Positions 53,601-60,588 of a stretch of DNA of 64,000 nucleotides are shown here, piece by piece. A program made the position numbers and the translations under genes. Each line of letters starts with the position of its first letter. Within the stretch, counting starts at the first letter, position 1. Below the pieces are notes generated by a model. It searched no databases, was not told where the DNA came from, and saw only the letters and a program-made list of their open reading frames with translations. Source of the stretch: Bifidobacterium pluvialisilvae. Lineage in GTDB: Bacteria > Actinomycetota > Actinomycetes > Actinomycetales > Bifidobacteriaceae. The stretch is from NCBI RefSeq assembly GCF_019331695.1, contig NZ_JAHBBI010000010.1, positions 1 to 64,000 on the forward strand, given 5' to 3'.

Positions 53601-54238
53601 TCGGGCTCAACGAGGTGTGCGGCATGGAGTCCACGGACGTCATCATCACCTTCGGCTTCGCCAGGACCACGCACGGCCGCATGCTCCAGCAGTTCGGCCC
53701 CGTGCTCGAATCCGCCGGCGGCGCCGACATGCTGCTCGACGCCCTCGCCCTCGCCCACGCGCACGTGGACGTGGTCTCCGCCTTCGGCTCGAAGGACCTC
53801 GAGGACGAACGCCTGCGCCAGCCCGGCCCGCAGCTGATGAAGAAGCTGCTCGTCTGGTGCGAGAACCTCACCCAGGTGACCGTGCCCAGGCCCCACGCCC
53901 TGCCGGTCAAGGCCAGCACGCTGCTCGAGGACCTCGCCGAACGTATCCGGGCCCGCGGACTCAACGTGGCCGTCAACTACGGGTTCGACGGCGGTATGTG
54001 CATCCCGCTCGCCATCGGCCTGCCGAACAAGCCGTTCTCGCTTGCCGTCATGACCGACGACCCGCAGTTCATGTCCATCCCGTCCACGCGCCAGCGCCAC
54101 CGCTTCATGATGGAGGACCTCGAATCCCTCGGATGGTCGGTCATGGCCGTCTGGAGCGTTGCCGCGTTCGTCAACCCCGACAAGGAGGTCGACCGCGTGG
54201 TCAGCCGGCTCGCCAAGATCTATGGCGACGAACGGTAG
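50603..54238 (+). CDS. Large helicase-nuclease-like protein with degenerate catalytic motifs
   Basis: The 1211-residue protein has the overall layout of SF1 helicases fused to a C-terminal Vsr/MTES_1575-type nuclease fold. At the Walker A position (about residue 293) the expected GPPGTGKS reads DLPTGRSSD. Motif II reads IADIAIIDSAAHVD (about 833), with DE changed to DS. The QGxExD region reads VCGMESTDV and the RLNVAITRA arginine motif reads MLLDALALAHA. The nuclease region keeps DLESLGWSVMAVW but loses the acidic residue in CIPLAIG. It is probably not an active ATPase or nuclease. It is coupled to the FHA gene and probably forms a complex with it. Confidence 0.72.
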   Translation: MNNAAEASVSAEAIDRVQSWYEEYRNDHNPSPVEDLTQLEARLDLTHAHPSGVAQLFASGHVQLSSLFRDSGMLRAGQHRLARVLEDQAAVENLSGDAQLSLAVGVASWKGSTMPLLLYPVRVDRGEGEESLAHAQIRFTATANINPVFVSAMHENGVMLDEDSLLDTSQYSESSPETSALFSRITSLVGDSVEDFVVEREIILGCFIHSSTLFLEEGEALLRRMRRGLTGNDLLDTLAGNDKAADFLADYPVPTFSPYDGDPHNELEIGDIDNATRYAAQIVSSGASVFVDLPTGRSSDMISAGIASRAVMNGKTVLYVPCVPSQKRRFMRRIARNEIAGLMLDIGDHASNSAIDQQLIAAVGYQPGTASSHFDQLADELVGVRSRLTRYLGDLHGKNKEWGVSAYETIQNLARISALPTHPATHVRLSEHTARELGNAMDEWSEKLVRAGELGEFRIGPEDTSWYRASIYSEQEAVNAYQRVVRLLETLLPAVREQIRSVVETCGFPIPKTMQEWSRQVVVLKNLRRVLDVFQPAIFERDIAAMIEASKSKAERKASGSAMGFWDRRRHIKEAKSLLRVGAQVEDLHDALVIVSKQADQWRLFVPRGGWPVLPPKLDDIIETQDDITSDLTALNSVLATTPDGADLESVPFAALEARLQGLFDDHRSLDTLPERAMLERDFRDNGLGELVDDLRNRHVTKDAAAGELQLAWWTTIFELIVRSSPIISNQDGSVLSAASERFSQVDAEHVTSIGPMVNQEMTKRLSELLFSRSHEANQLHTLLASPSPVPLGRLRRDYPNILTATKPILVASPASLVANTSLERLADIAIIDSAAHVDPLELLSVLARVDQVVILAHKETVSSPAVKMLIEHLKPLRLLERPDRRDLRVAQFLESHGYGKVPMALGVPNAKLGVSYTKVEANGVPSVVTGIVESTKNEIDAVVELVINRAGGFTIVPSSYLLTIVTMCPTHRQRIGAELKARSSKDAGLRKFLRHVRIIGLNEVCGMESTDVIITFGFARTTHGRMLQQFGPVLESAGGADMLLDALALAHAHVDVVSAFGSKDLEDERLRQPGPQLMKKLLVWCENLTQVTVPRPHALPVKASTLLEDLAERIRARGLNVAVNYGFDGGMCIPLAIGLPNKPFSLAVMTDDPQFMSIPSTRQRHRFMMEDLESLGWSVMAVWSVAAFVNPDKEVDRVVSRLAKIYGDER

Positions 54239-54251
54239 GGGCCACGCCACG

Positions 54252-54560
54252 ATGGACGAACCGAACACCCCGGAAGGCCTGAGCGCCCCGAACACCGACA
54301 CCCCGGCCGCTACGGCCACCGACACCCCGGCAGCTGCGTCCGGCACCGCACCGCGGCATCCGGCGCGCCGCCGGCACCGGCGCGTGGTGTTCCGTGGGAC
54401 CGAACGATTCGACGCCGACGGGTTCCTCGACGGCGGCGAATCGTCCACCGACCCGGAGGCCCGCCGCGAACGGCTCGACAAGGCCGCCGACGACGACAGG
54501 CGCATCCTCAATGAACTTCCCCCGCATTGGGGGAAGTTCGACGCCGAGGGACGCCGCTAG
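54252..54560 (+). CDS. Small hypothetical protein, third gene of the FHA operon
   Basis: About 102 residues: a Thr/Ala/Pro-rich N-terminal third, a basic patch (HPARRRHRRVVFRG), then an acidic helical end (ADDDRRILNELPPHWGKFDA). There is no known domain. It begins 13 bases after the helicase-like gene; an earlier in-frame ATG at 54222 would overlap that gene. The arrangement suggests it works with the FHA and helicase-like proteins. Confidence 0.65.
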   Translation: MDEPNTPEGLSAPNTDTPAATATDTPAAASGTAPRHPARRRHRRVVFRGTERFDADGFLDGGESSTDPEARRERLDKAADDDRRILNELPPHWGKFDAEGRR

Positions 54561-55220
54561 CTAGCGTTCCACGGCGAGAATGGGCGAGGCCTCCTGGGCG
54601 CCCAGAACAGCCAACGCCTCATCGGGCGTCAGCGAGACCATCACCGTCCGCCGGCCATCGGCCGCGTCGGCCGACAGCAGCCCCGCGCCATCGTCGTCAT
54701 CCCGCGGCGGGGTCTTCATCACCAGCACATCGTCGGCCAGGGTCCTCGCCCGTGTCTTCGACGTCGTCGCATCACCTCCCTCCCCGGTCGTCACCAGCCG
54801 TATCGTGTCGCCGGGGGTCAGCGAATCCGGCGCACTCGCCAACGCCACCTCCAACGTCGTACGCCCGTCGGAGGAGACCGGCTCGGACGACGTCATGCCG
54901 CGGATGACCGGTGCACCGGCCTCGATATCCACCCGTGCGACGTCGCCGACCACCCGCCGCACATCGCCGATCGCATGACCCATCGCATCGGAGTCCGGCA
55001 CCAGCCGGACCGCCACGTCGCCGTCGCCGATCACGTCGCCGCGCGTGATGCCGCGCACCGTCACCACGACGGCACGGGTGGCCACCGTGGACATCACGCA
55101 TTGCAGGGCGAACCAGACCGCGAACCCGCAGCACAACGCGATCGCCAGACGGCGCAGCGTCTCGCCGGCGCGCCGGCGACGGGATGCGCCGCTGCCCGGC
55201 TGGCTTCCTGCTGTGGTCAT
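54561..55220 (-). CDS. SAF-domain membrane protein (CpaB/RcpC-like)
   Basis: A 219-residue protein with a basic N-terminus (ASRRRRAGETLRRL), one membrane helix (IALCCGFAVWFALQCV) and an external SAF domain (VVVTVRGITRGDVIGDGDV, VDIEAGAPVIRG) as in Flp pilus CpaB. No pilus genes are nearby. The ATG at 55220 directly follows the U-run of the fmdB terminator and has no Shine-Dalgarno, so how it is expressed is unclear. Confidence 0.75.
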   Translation of the reverse strand: MTTAGSQPGSGASRRRRAGETLRRLAIALCCGFAVWFALQCVMSTVATRAVVVTVRGITRGDVIGDGDVAVRLVPDSDAMGHAIGDVRRVVGDVARVDIEAGAPVIRGMTSSEPVSSDGRTTLEVALASAPDSLTPGDTIRLVTTGEGGDATTSKTRARTLADDVLVMKTPPRDDDDGAGLLSADAADGRRTVMVSLTPDEALAVLGAQEASPILAVER

Positions 55221-55225
55221 GAAAA

Positions 55226-55263
55226 AAGGCATATCCCCAGCATGAAGGATGGGGATATGCCTT
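55226..55263 (-). terminator. Intrinsic terminator of fmdB, touching the next start codon
   Basis: A 14-bp perfect stem (55226-55239 with 55250-55263) has a 10-base loop. On the minus strand TTTTTT and a single C separate the stem from the ATG of the SAF gene. Confidence 0.85.
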
Positions 55264-55381
55264 GTCTATCCGAGCCGACAATGTTGATGAACGTGAATCA
55301 GCCTTGGAAAACCAACGTTGTCAACGATTGCATGAAACGCGTCAGGTGATTTAGCCAACGCGTCCCGGCATGACGGCCGAA

Positions 55382-55567
55382 TCAGTGCTTGCCGGAATCG
55401 GTGCGGTAGAAGCCCGAGCCCTTGAACTCGATGGACGGGGCTGCGAACACCTTGCGCACCTGCTCCTCGCCGCACTTCGGGCATACGGTGATGGGGTCGT
55501 CGCTGAACGACTGCTGCTCGGTGAAATCGTAGTTGCAGTTCTTGCAACGGTAATGATACGTAGGCAC
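55382..55567 (-). CDS. FmdB-family zinc-ribbon protein
   Basis: A 61-residue small regulatory-type protein with two CxxC pairs (CKNC and CPKC) forming a zinc ribbon, starting VPTYHYRC as is typical. I chose the GTG at 55567, with GGAGGA 6 bases upstream. Its role is not established in this group. It is followed by a strong terminator. Confidence 0.88.
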   Translation of the reverse strand: MPTYHYRCKNCNYDFTEQQSFSDDPITVCPKCGEEQVRKVFAAPSIEFKGSGFYRTDSGKH

Positions 55568-55633
55568 AAGTTCCTCCAAAATCAAAAAATCTTACGTCGC
55601 GAGCCATGAAGCCTGTTCATATCCTAGCCGCGA

Positions 55634-56224
55634 CTATGACAAACCATGACCATCGCAGACGACATACCCCTGCGGCGTGAGCACGCCGTCGATGCGCTGG
55701 TCGTGCGGCTCGCATGGCAGTCCGCCGTCGACCAGCTCCCATGGCCATACCACGGCGATCACCGGCACGCCCCCACGGCGCCGCGTGAGCGCCTGATCGT
55801 ACCATCCCCCTCCACGGCCCAGCCGTACGCCGGTGCGGTCCGCCAGCACGGCCGCCGTCACGACCAGGTCGGCCTGGGCGATGGCGTCCGCGTCCAGCAC
55901 GGCGCCGGCCGGCTCGTCGGGGCGACGGTCGCCGGCGCCGCGTAGCGCGTCGACGTCGTCCATCACGCCCCAGCCGAGGTCGCGCCCCGACCCCAGCCTC
56001 GGCACCAGCACCCGCAGCCCCCGCCGGAGCATCATGCGCAGCATCGGCGTCGTCGGCACCTCGGTGCCCATCGACACGTAGGCGGCCACCGTATGCACGC
56101 CGTCGAGGACGCCCGACCGTTCGACGACGTCGGCGAGCAGCGCGCCGGACCGACGGCGCTCGTCGTCGTCGACGGCGCGCCGGCGCCGGAACGCGGCGCG
56201 GCGCAGCGCCGTCTTGCGCGCCAT
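55634..56224 (-). CDS. 5-formyltetrahydrofolate cyclo-ligase
   Basis: It converts 5-formyl-THF to 5,10-methenyl-THF with ATP. From the ATG at 56224 the protein is 196 residues, the usual size. It opens with the basic ARKTALRRAAFRRRR stretch typical of the family, has VAAYVSMGTEVPT, and ends with the substrate loop GRGGGWYDQAL. In-frame ATGs further upstream (for example 56365) would add an Asn/Asp-rich tail of low similarity, and no start has a good ribosome site. It is divergent from the acetyltransferase gene. Confidence 0.85.
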   Translation of the reverse strand: MARKTALRRAAFRRRRAVDDDERRRSGALLADVVERSGVLDGVHTVAAYVSMGTEVPTTPMLRMMLRRGLRVLVPRLGSGRDLGWGVMDDVDALRGAGDRRPDEPAGAVLDADAIAQADLVVTAAVLADRTGVRLGRGGGWYDQALTRRRGGVPVIAVVWPWELVDGGLPCEPHDQRIDGVLTPQGYVVCDGHGLS

Positions 56225-56462
56225 GACGTCATCCGTGATGATGTCCGCGATGTCGATGGCGTCGTCCTTGTTGCCGTTGTGGTTCTTGCCGTCGACAAGG
56301 TTTCTGTCGTCGGCAAGGTTCCCGTCGTTCATGCCGTCCGTCGCCGGCGTCCGCATATGGTCCATGGTCACGGTTCTACCATCGCCGCCGTCCATGGGCC
56401 GCCCGTCGTCTCGCACGCCGTACGATGACACGCCTGTACGTCGTGGCGGGATAATGGGAGGC

Positions 56463-57131
56463 ATGTTCCGTCTGTTCTCCAAGCATGTTCCGTCCGAGAC
56501 CGGCAACGCCGACTTCCACATCCCCGCGAGGCTGCGTGCGCCCGAGGGGTTCGCCGCGCTGTCGCTCAGACCCATGACGTTGGATGACCTGGACGAGTGG
56601 AGCGAGGTCAGACGGTTCAATGACGACTGGCTGAGGCCTTGGGATTCCGGCGATCCGATGAACGGTCCGACGATCACGTTCAATGAGTGGGTGGCCAGGC
56701 AGCGTCGGGCGGAGCAGGCCGGCCGGGGCGTCATCATGCTGATGATCGTCGGCGGCCGCATCGTCGGCCAGATCTCCCTGGGAGCCATATGCTATGGCTC
56801 CATGCGCACGGGGACGATCGGCTACTGGGTCGACCGGCGTTGTGTGGGCCACGGCTATGCGCCGCTGGCGTTGGCGCTGCTCGCCGACTGGGCGCTGAGC
56901 GACGAGACCGGCCCGCGGCTGCACGGCATCGAGGTGGCGATCCTGCCCGAGAACGCGCGCTCCCGGCGTGTGGCGGAGAAGCTCGGCCTCATCCACGAGG
57001 GCGTGCGACGCGACTATATGTATGTGAACGGGCGATGGCGCGACCATGACATCTACACGCTGCTGGATTCCGACCTTCGGGGGCATGTCGTCGACCGTCT
57101 TCGCGGGAGGGGCGCAGACACGGCCCGGTGA
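56463..57131 (+). CDS. GNAT-family N-acetyltransferase (RimJ/RimL type)
   Basis: A 222-residue acetyl-CoA-dependent acetyltransferase. Segments seen are LSLRPMTLDDLDEW, GQISLGAICYGSMRTGTIGY, the acetyl-CoA loop region RRCVGHGYAPLALALLADWAL and NARSRRVAEKLGLIHEGVRR. This class modifies ribosomal protein N-termini. GGGAGG precedes the ATG, and GATAAT 6 bases before that may be the -10, giving a very short leader. Confidence 0.88.
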   Translation: MFRLFSKHVPSETGNADFHIPARLRAPEGFAALSLRPMTLDDLDEWSEVRRFNDDWLRPWDSGDPMNGPTITFNEWVARQRRAEQAGRGVIMLMIVGGRIVGQISLGAICYGSMRTGTIGYWVDRRCVGHGYAPLALALLADWALSDETGPRLHGIEVAILPENARSRRVAEKLGLIHEGVRRDYMYVNGRWRDHDIYTLLDSDLRGHVVDRLRGRGADTAR

Positions 57132-57263
57132 AGGTCCTGGAACGTGTGGGGAACCCCGTTCATGCCCGCCGACGGGGTGCGATGTGCGGACTCTGTGTCG
57201 GTCTTCGACACACGCGACATGAACGAAAGTGTTTTTTCATGGGCGTACCTTATCGTAGAGGAC

Positions 57264-58985
57264 ATGGATTTGGATTCGCTCGCCAGTATTGTACTGTGGG
57301 CGATCATCGCGATACTCGTCTTCGGGCTGCAGCCGTGGAAAACCACGCGAAGCATGAAAAACGCGATGGAGCATCGTTCCGACCGATATTCTGCATCATT
57401 GCATATCATCGATATGGACGATGGCATGCAATTCGGCGATAGACACGGGAACATCGTCGGGAAAGGGGCAGCAATGCAGTCTTCCGGGCAGGCCGCCAGA
57501 CTTGACGACAAGAAGATCGCGCATGTTCGCGCGCTGCGTCGTGACGCCATACGCAGGAGGCGTGTTCTGGTGCTTTCCCTCGCCGTCGTCGCCATCGTGG
57601 TGCTCGTATTGGCGCTGTCCCTGCATTTCAGCCCGCTGTTCGCGCTGATTCCCGTGGCGCTGGACGCGGCCGTGCTGGTCTTGGGGGCCAGGGCGTCGAG
57701 GCAGGCCCGCGAATGGGAGCATATGGTGGCGAAGGCCAAGAAGGCCGCCCGCGGCAACAAGGCCCGTCAGGAGGCCGCCGTGCAGCAGACCCCCGCCATG
57801 CGCGCCGCGCAGCGTCTGCGGAACGCCGAGGAGGGGACCGCAGAGAAGACCCCGTCCGCCGAGGATTCCGCCACCTATGCGATGTCGCAGCAGGAGATTC
57901 GCAGGACCATCGAACAGGCCAGGGAGGAGAAGCAGGCCGCGCTTGAGGCGCGCGAACGTCAGCGTGCGGCGGTCGAGGCCGCCAACCAGAAGGCCCGCGA
58001 GGAGGTCGTCGCACGCAAGCGCGCCGAGGCGGAGCGTCGCCGTCGCGAGGCGGCGCAGGAGCGGAAGCGTCGCGAGGCCGCCGAACGTCAGCGTGCCGAG
58101 GCCCAGGCGGCCGCCGAACGGGAGCGCCGTGCCCGTGCCGCGGCCGAGGAGCGACGTCGGCAGGAGGCCGAGGCCGCGAAGCGGCCCGCACAGCCGACGA
58201 AGCCGGAGAACTCTTCTCGGCAGCAGCCGAAGCCGTCCGCCCAGCCCGTGGCCTCCCCGACCAAACCGGCACAGCAGGCCGCGGCCAAGACCCAGCCGAA
58301 GCCCGTGCGTGAGCCGAAGCCCGCGGAGCCGGACGACTACACCACCGAGCTGACGAAGGTCTCGCCCTCGCATCCGCTGGACGCCTTCGAGCTGGCCTCC
58401 AACCAGGACCTCATCTCCTTCTCCCTGGGCTCGCCTCGTCACGGCAACGAGGTGGCGGTCTCCGAACCGCAGAGCCGCGAGATCAAGTCGACCAAGCAGG
58501 TGGCCCACGCCGAGCCGGTCAAATCCGGTTCGGAGCCCGCCCGTAAGGATTCGCAGGCCTCCGCACCGTCCCAGGGCGGGAAGGCGAAAGCCGCCGAACC
58601 GAAGCCGCAGGCGAAGGCCCGTCCGAAGGCCGGATCCTCCAAACCGGGGGACATCTGGCAGTCGGCGCTCGCCCGTTCCGTCTCGCGCAGCAAGCCGCGC
58701 GCGCAGCGTCCGGACCATCGTGACGGCGCTTCCGCGGCGGGGAACGATGCCGCGCGGAAAGACGACGCTTCGGCGAAACGCGATGCGTCCGCGAAGGACG
58801 ATGCCACGGTGAAAGACGATGCCATGGAGCAGCTCATCGACGCCAAGAAGGTGGAGGAGCGCCATGCCGTGCAGCGGCGCCAGCGCCAGACCGCCCGTCG
58901 CGAGGAGAAGGTGAGCGTCCCCAAGGCGAGCGGCGAATCCCTCGGCACCGACGTCGACGCCGTTCTCGCCCGTCGCCGGGGCTGA
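57264..58985 (+). CDS. Membrane-anchored coiled-coil protein of unknown function
   Basis: The 573-residue protein has an N-terminal membrane helix (LASIVLWAIIAILVFGL), a short soluble part, two further helices (about 100-145) and then a long charged coiled coil rich in Arg, Glu and Ala (about 215-340, with AERRRREAAQERKRREA). A Pro/Lys/Ala-rich disordered tail follows, ending LARRRG. It may scaffold envelope or division machinery; no domain is recognised. TATCGT lies 7 bases before the ATG, consistent with a leaderless transcript, though AGAGGA is also there. Confidence 0.75.
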   Translation: MDLDSLASIVLWAIIAILVFGLQPWKTTRSMKNAMEHRSDRYSASLHIIDMDDGMQFGDRHGNIVGKGAAMQSSGQAARLDDKKIAHVRALRRDAIRRRRVLVLSLAVVAIVVLVLALSLHFSPLFALIPVALDAAVLVLGARASRQAREWEHMVAKAKKAARGNKARQEAAVQQTPAMRAAQRLRNAEEGTAEKTPSAEDSATYAMSQQEIRRTIEQAREEKQAALEARERQRAAVEAANQKAREEVVARKRAEAERRRREAAQERKRREAAERQRAEAQAAAERERRARAAAEERRRQEAEAAKRPAQPTKPENSSRQQPKPSAQPVASPTKPAQQAAAKTQPKPVREPKPAEPDDYTTELTKVSPSHPLDAFELASNQDLISFSLGSPRHGNEVAVSEPQSREIKSTKQVAHAEPVKSGSEPARKDSQASAPSQGGKAKAAEPKPQAKARPKAGSSKPGDIWQSALARSVSRSKPRAQRPDHRDGASAAGNDAARKDDASAKRDASAKDDATVKDDAMEQLIDAKKVEERHAVQRRQRQTARREEKVSVPKASGESLGTDVDAVLARRRG

Positions 58986-59010
58986 GCGGCTTCGCTATCG
59001 GCAAACCCGA

Positions 59011-59051
59011 TTAGCACTCGAGTTGGCAGAGTGCTAATTTCGCGCTACCAT
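59011..59051 (+). promoter_or_regulatory. CIRCE operator and promoter of groES
   Basis: TTAGCACTC-N9-GAGTGCTAA at 59011-59037 is a perfect CIRCE element, the binding site of HrcA. It overlaps the -35 (TTGGCA, 59023-59028); TACCAT (59046-59051) follows after 17 bases. HrcA would block the promoter until heat or folding stress. Confidence 0.95.
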
Positions 59052-59157
59052 AACGAATAGCGCAAAGGGACGTTCACCCGAGTGATCGTCAGCCTCTCGG
59101 CGGCGTTCTGGCGTGGGAATTGTACCGAATGTTCTCTTATGAAAGAGGAGGCCCACA

Positions 59158-59451
59158 GTGTCGATCGCTATCACACCGTTGGAAGACAAGATTGTCATCA
59201 AGCAGGCCGCTGCTGAAACCCAGACCGCTTCCGGTCTGTACATTCCGGACAACGCCAAGGAGAAGCCGCAGCAGGGCGAAGTCCTGGCCGTCGGCCCGGG
59301 CCGTCGTGACGACAAGGGCGAGCGCATCCCCGTCGACGTCAAGGTCGGCGACAAGGTGCTGTACTCCAAGTACGGCGGCACCGAGGTCAACTACGGCGGC
59401 GAGGACTACCTCATCGTCTCCGCCCGCGACGTCCTCGGCATCCTGAACTGA
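59158..59451 (+). CDS. groES: Co-chaperonin GroES
   Basis: A 97-residue ring-forming cap of the GroEL chaperonin. Family segments are [12 protein letters not shown], the mobile-loop region [25 protein letters not shown] and [12 protein letters not shown]. The start is GTG with AAAGAGGAGG upstream. groEL is not adjacent: a terminator and the MoxR gene follow, so the two chaperonin genes are split in this genome. Confidence 0.97.
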   Translation: MSIAITPLEDKIVIKQAAAETQTASGLYIPDNAKEKPQQGEVLAVGPGRRDDKGERIPVDVKVGDKVLYSKYGGTEVNYGGEDYLIVSARDVLGILN

Positions 59452-59482
59452 TTGCCCGAGATCGTCTGAATTCTCGTGCATG

Positions 59483-59510
59483 ACTCCCGCCCCGTCGGCG
59501 GGAGTTTTTT
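59483..59510 (+). terminator. Intrinsic terminator of groES
   Basis: ACTCCCGCC (59483-59491) pairs with GGCGGGAGT (59497-59505), followed by TTTTT. Confidence 0.92.
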
Positions 59511-59592
59511 ATCCGCCGGTCCGGCGGCCGGTATCGTGCCGGCCCGTATCTTGCTAGTCTGGGTAGAACATCTCGTCATGATTGGGGACCTC

Positions 59593-60588
59593 ATGAACGC
59601 TTCCGAACCGGCCGGTGCGGCGATGTCGTCCGCGTCGTCATCGGCGATGCCGCGGACGATCATCGACGCGCTTGACGCCGCCCTGTCCTGCTCGCGCGAC
59701 GTCATCGAGCTCACCGTCACCGTGTTGTGCGCCGGAGGCCATCTGCTGCTTGAGGATGTGCCCGGCGTCGGGAAGACCACGTTGGCCCGTGCGCTCGGCC
59801 AATGCGTCGGCGGCGACGTGCACCGTGTGCAGTTCACCCCCGACATGATGCCGTCCGATCTCACCGGTGTGAGCATCTTCGACCAGACGACCCGACGGTT
59901 CGAATTCCATCCCGGCCCGTTGTTCGCCAACATCATCATCGCCGACGAGGTCAACCGTGCGAATCCCAAGACGCAGTCGGCCATGCTGGAGGCCATGGCC
60001 GAACGGCAGATCAGCGTGGACGGCGTCACCCATGCGCTGCCGGAGCCGTATCTGGTGTTCGCCACGCAGAACCCCATCGAACTGGAGGGCACGTATCCAT
60101 TGCCGGAGGCCCAGCTCGACCGGTTCATGGCCTGCACGTCGCTCGGGTATCCCACGCGCGAGGCGGAGCGCGCGATGCTGCTCGCCGACCATGCGAACGA
60201 CCCGCTCGCGGGCATCCGTCCGGTCTGCTCCACGAGGGATGTGCTCGAGGCGCAGCGTCTGGCCGGGGCCGTGTACGTGGCCGAACCGGTGGCCGACTAC
60301 ATCGTGGCGATCGTGCGCGCCACCCGTGACCATGCCGACGTCCGGTTCGGGGCCTCGCCGCGAGCCGGGCTCAACCTGCTGGCCATGGCCCGGGCCCGCG
60401 CCGTCATCCATCATCGCGACTACGTGACGCCCGATGACGTCAGGGCGCTGGTCGTTCCCGTGCTGTCCCACCGTCTCGTATTGCGGGCGTCCGCCGGCAT
60501 GCCGTCGTCGTTCACGACCGGTGCGGCGGCGGACATCCTCGCCGAGATAACGGACCGTGTTCCCGCGCCGCGTGCCGATCATGCGTAG
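59593..60588 (+). CDS. MoxR-family AAA ATPase
   Basis: A 331-residue chaperone-like ATPase. Walker A is LLLEDVPGVGKTTLARALG, Walker B IIIADEVNRANPKTQSAML, sensor 1 VFATQNP and arginine region PEAQLDRFM. MoxR proteins typically act with DUF58 and transglutaminase or von Willebrand proteins, and the next gene encodes exactly such domains and overlaps it by 8 bases. I chose the ATG at 59593 (GGGGACC upstream); 59578 is an alternative. Confidence 0.93.
   Translation: MNASEPAGAAMSSASSSAMPRTIIDALDAALSCSRDVIELTVTVLCAGGHLLLEDVPGVGKTTLARALGQCVGGDVHRVQFTPDMMPSDLTGVSIFDQTTRRFEFHPGPLFANIIIADEVNRANPKTQSAMLEAMAERQISVDGVTHALPEPYLVFATQNPIELEGTYPLPEAQLDRFMACTSLGYPTREAERAMLLADHANDPLAGIRPVCSTRDVLEAQRLAGAVYVAEPVADYIVAIVRATRDHADVRFGASPRAGLNLLAMARARAVIHHRDYVTPDDVRALVVPVLSHRLVLRASAGMPSSFTTGAAADILAEITDRVPAPRADHA

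Noticed and set aside
50573-54511. 1312-codon minus-strand frame opposite the helicase-like gene
   Set aside because: The composition (His, Arg, Gly, Val runs) is that of a GC-rich antisense shadow, and it covers three plausible plus-strand genes with good start sites.
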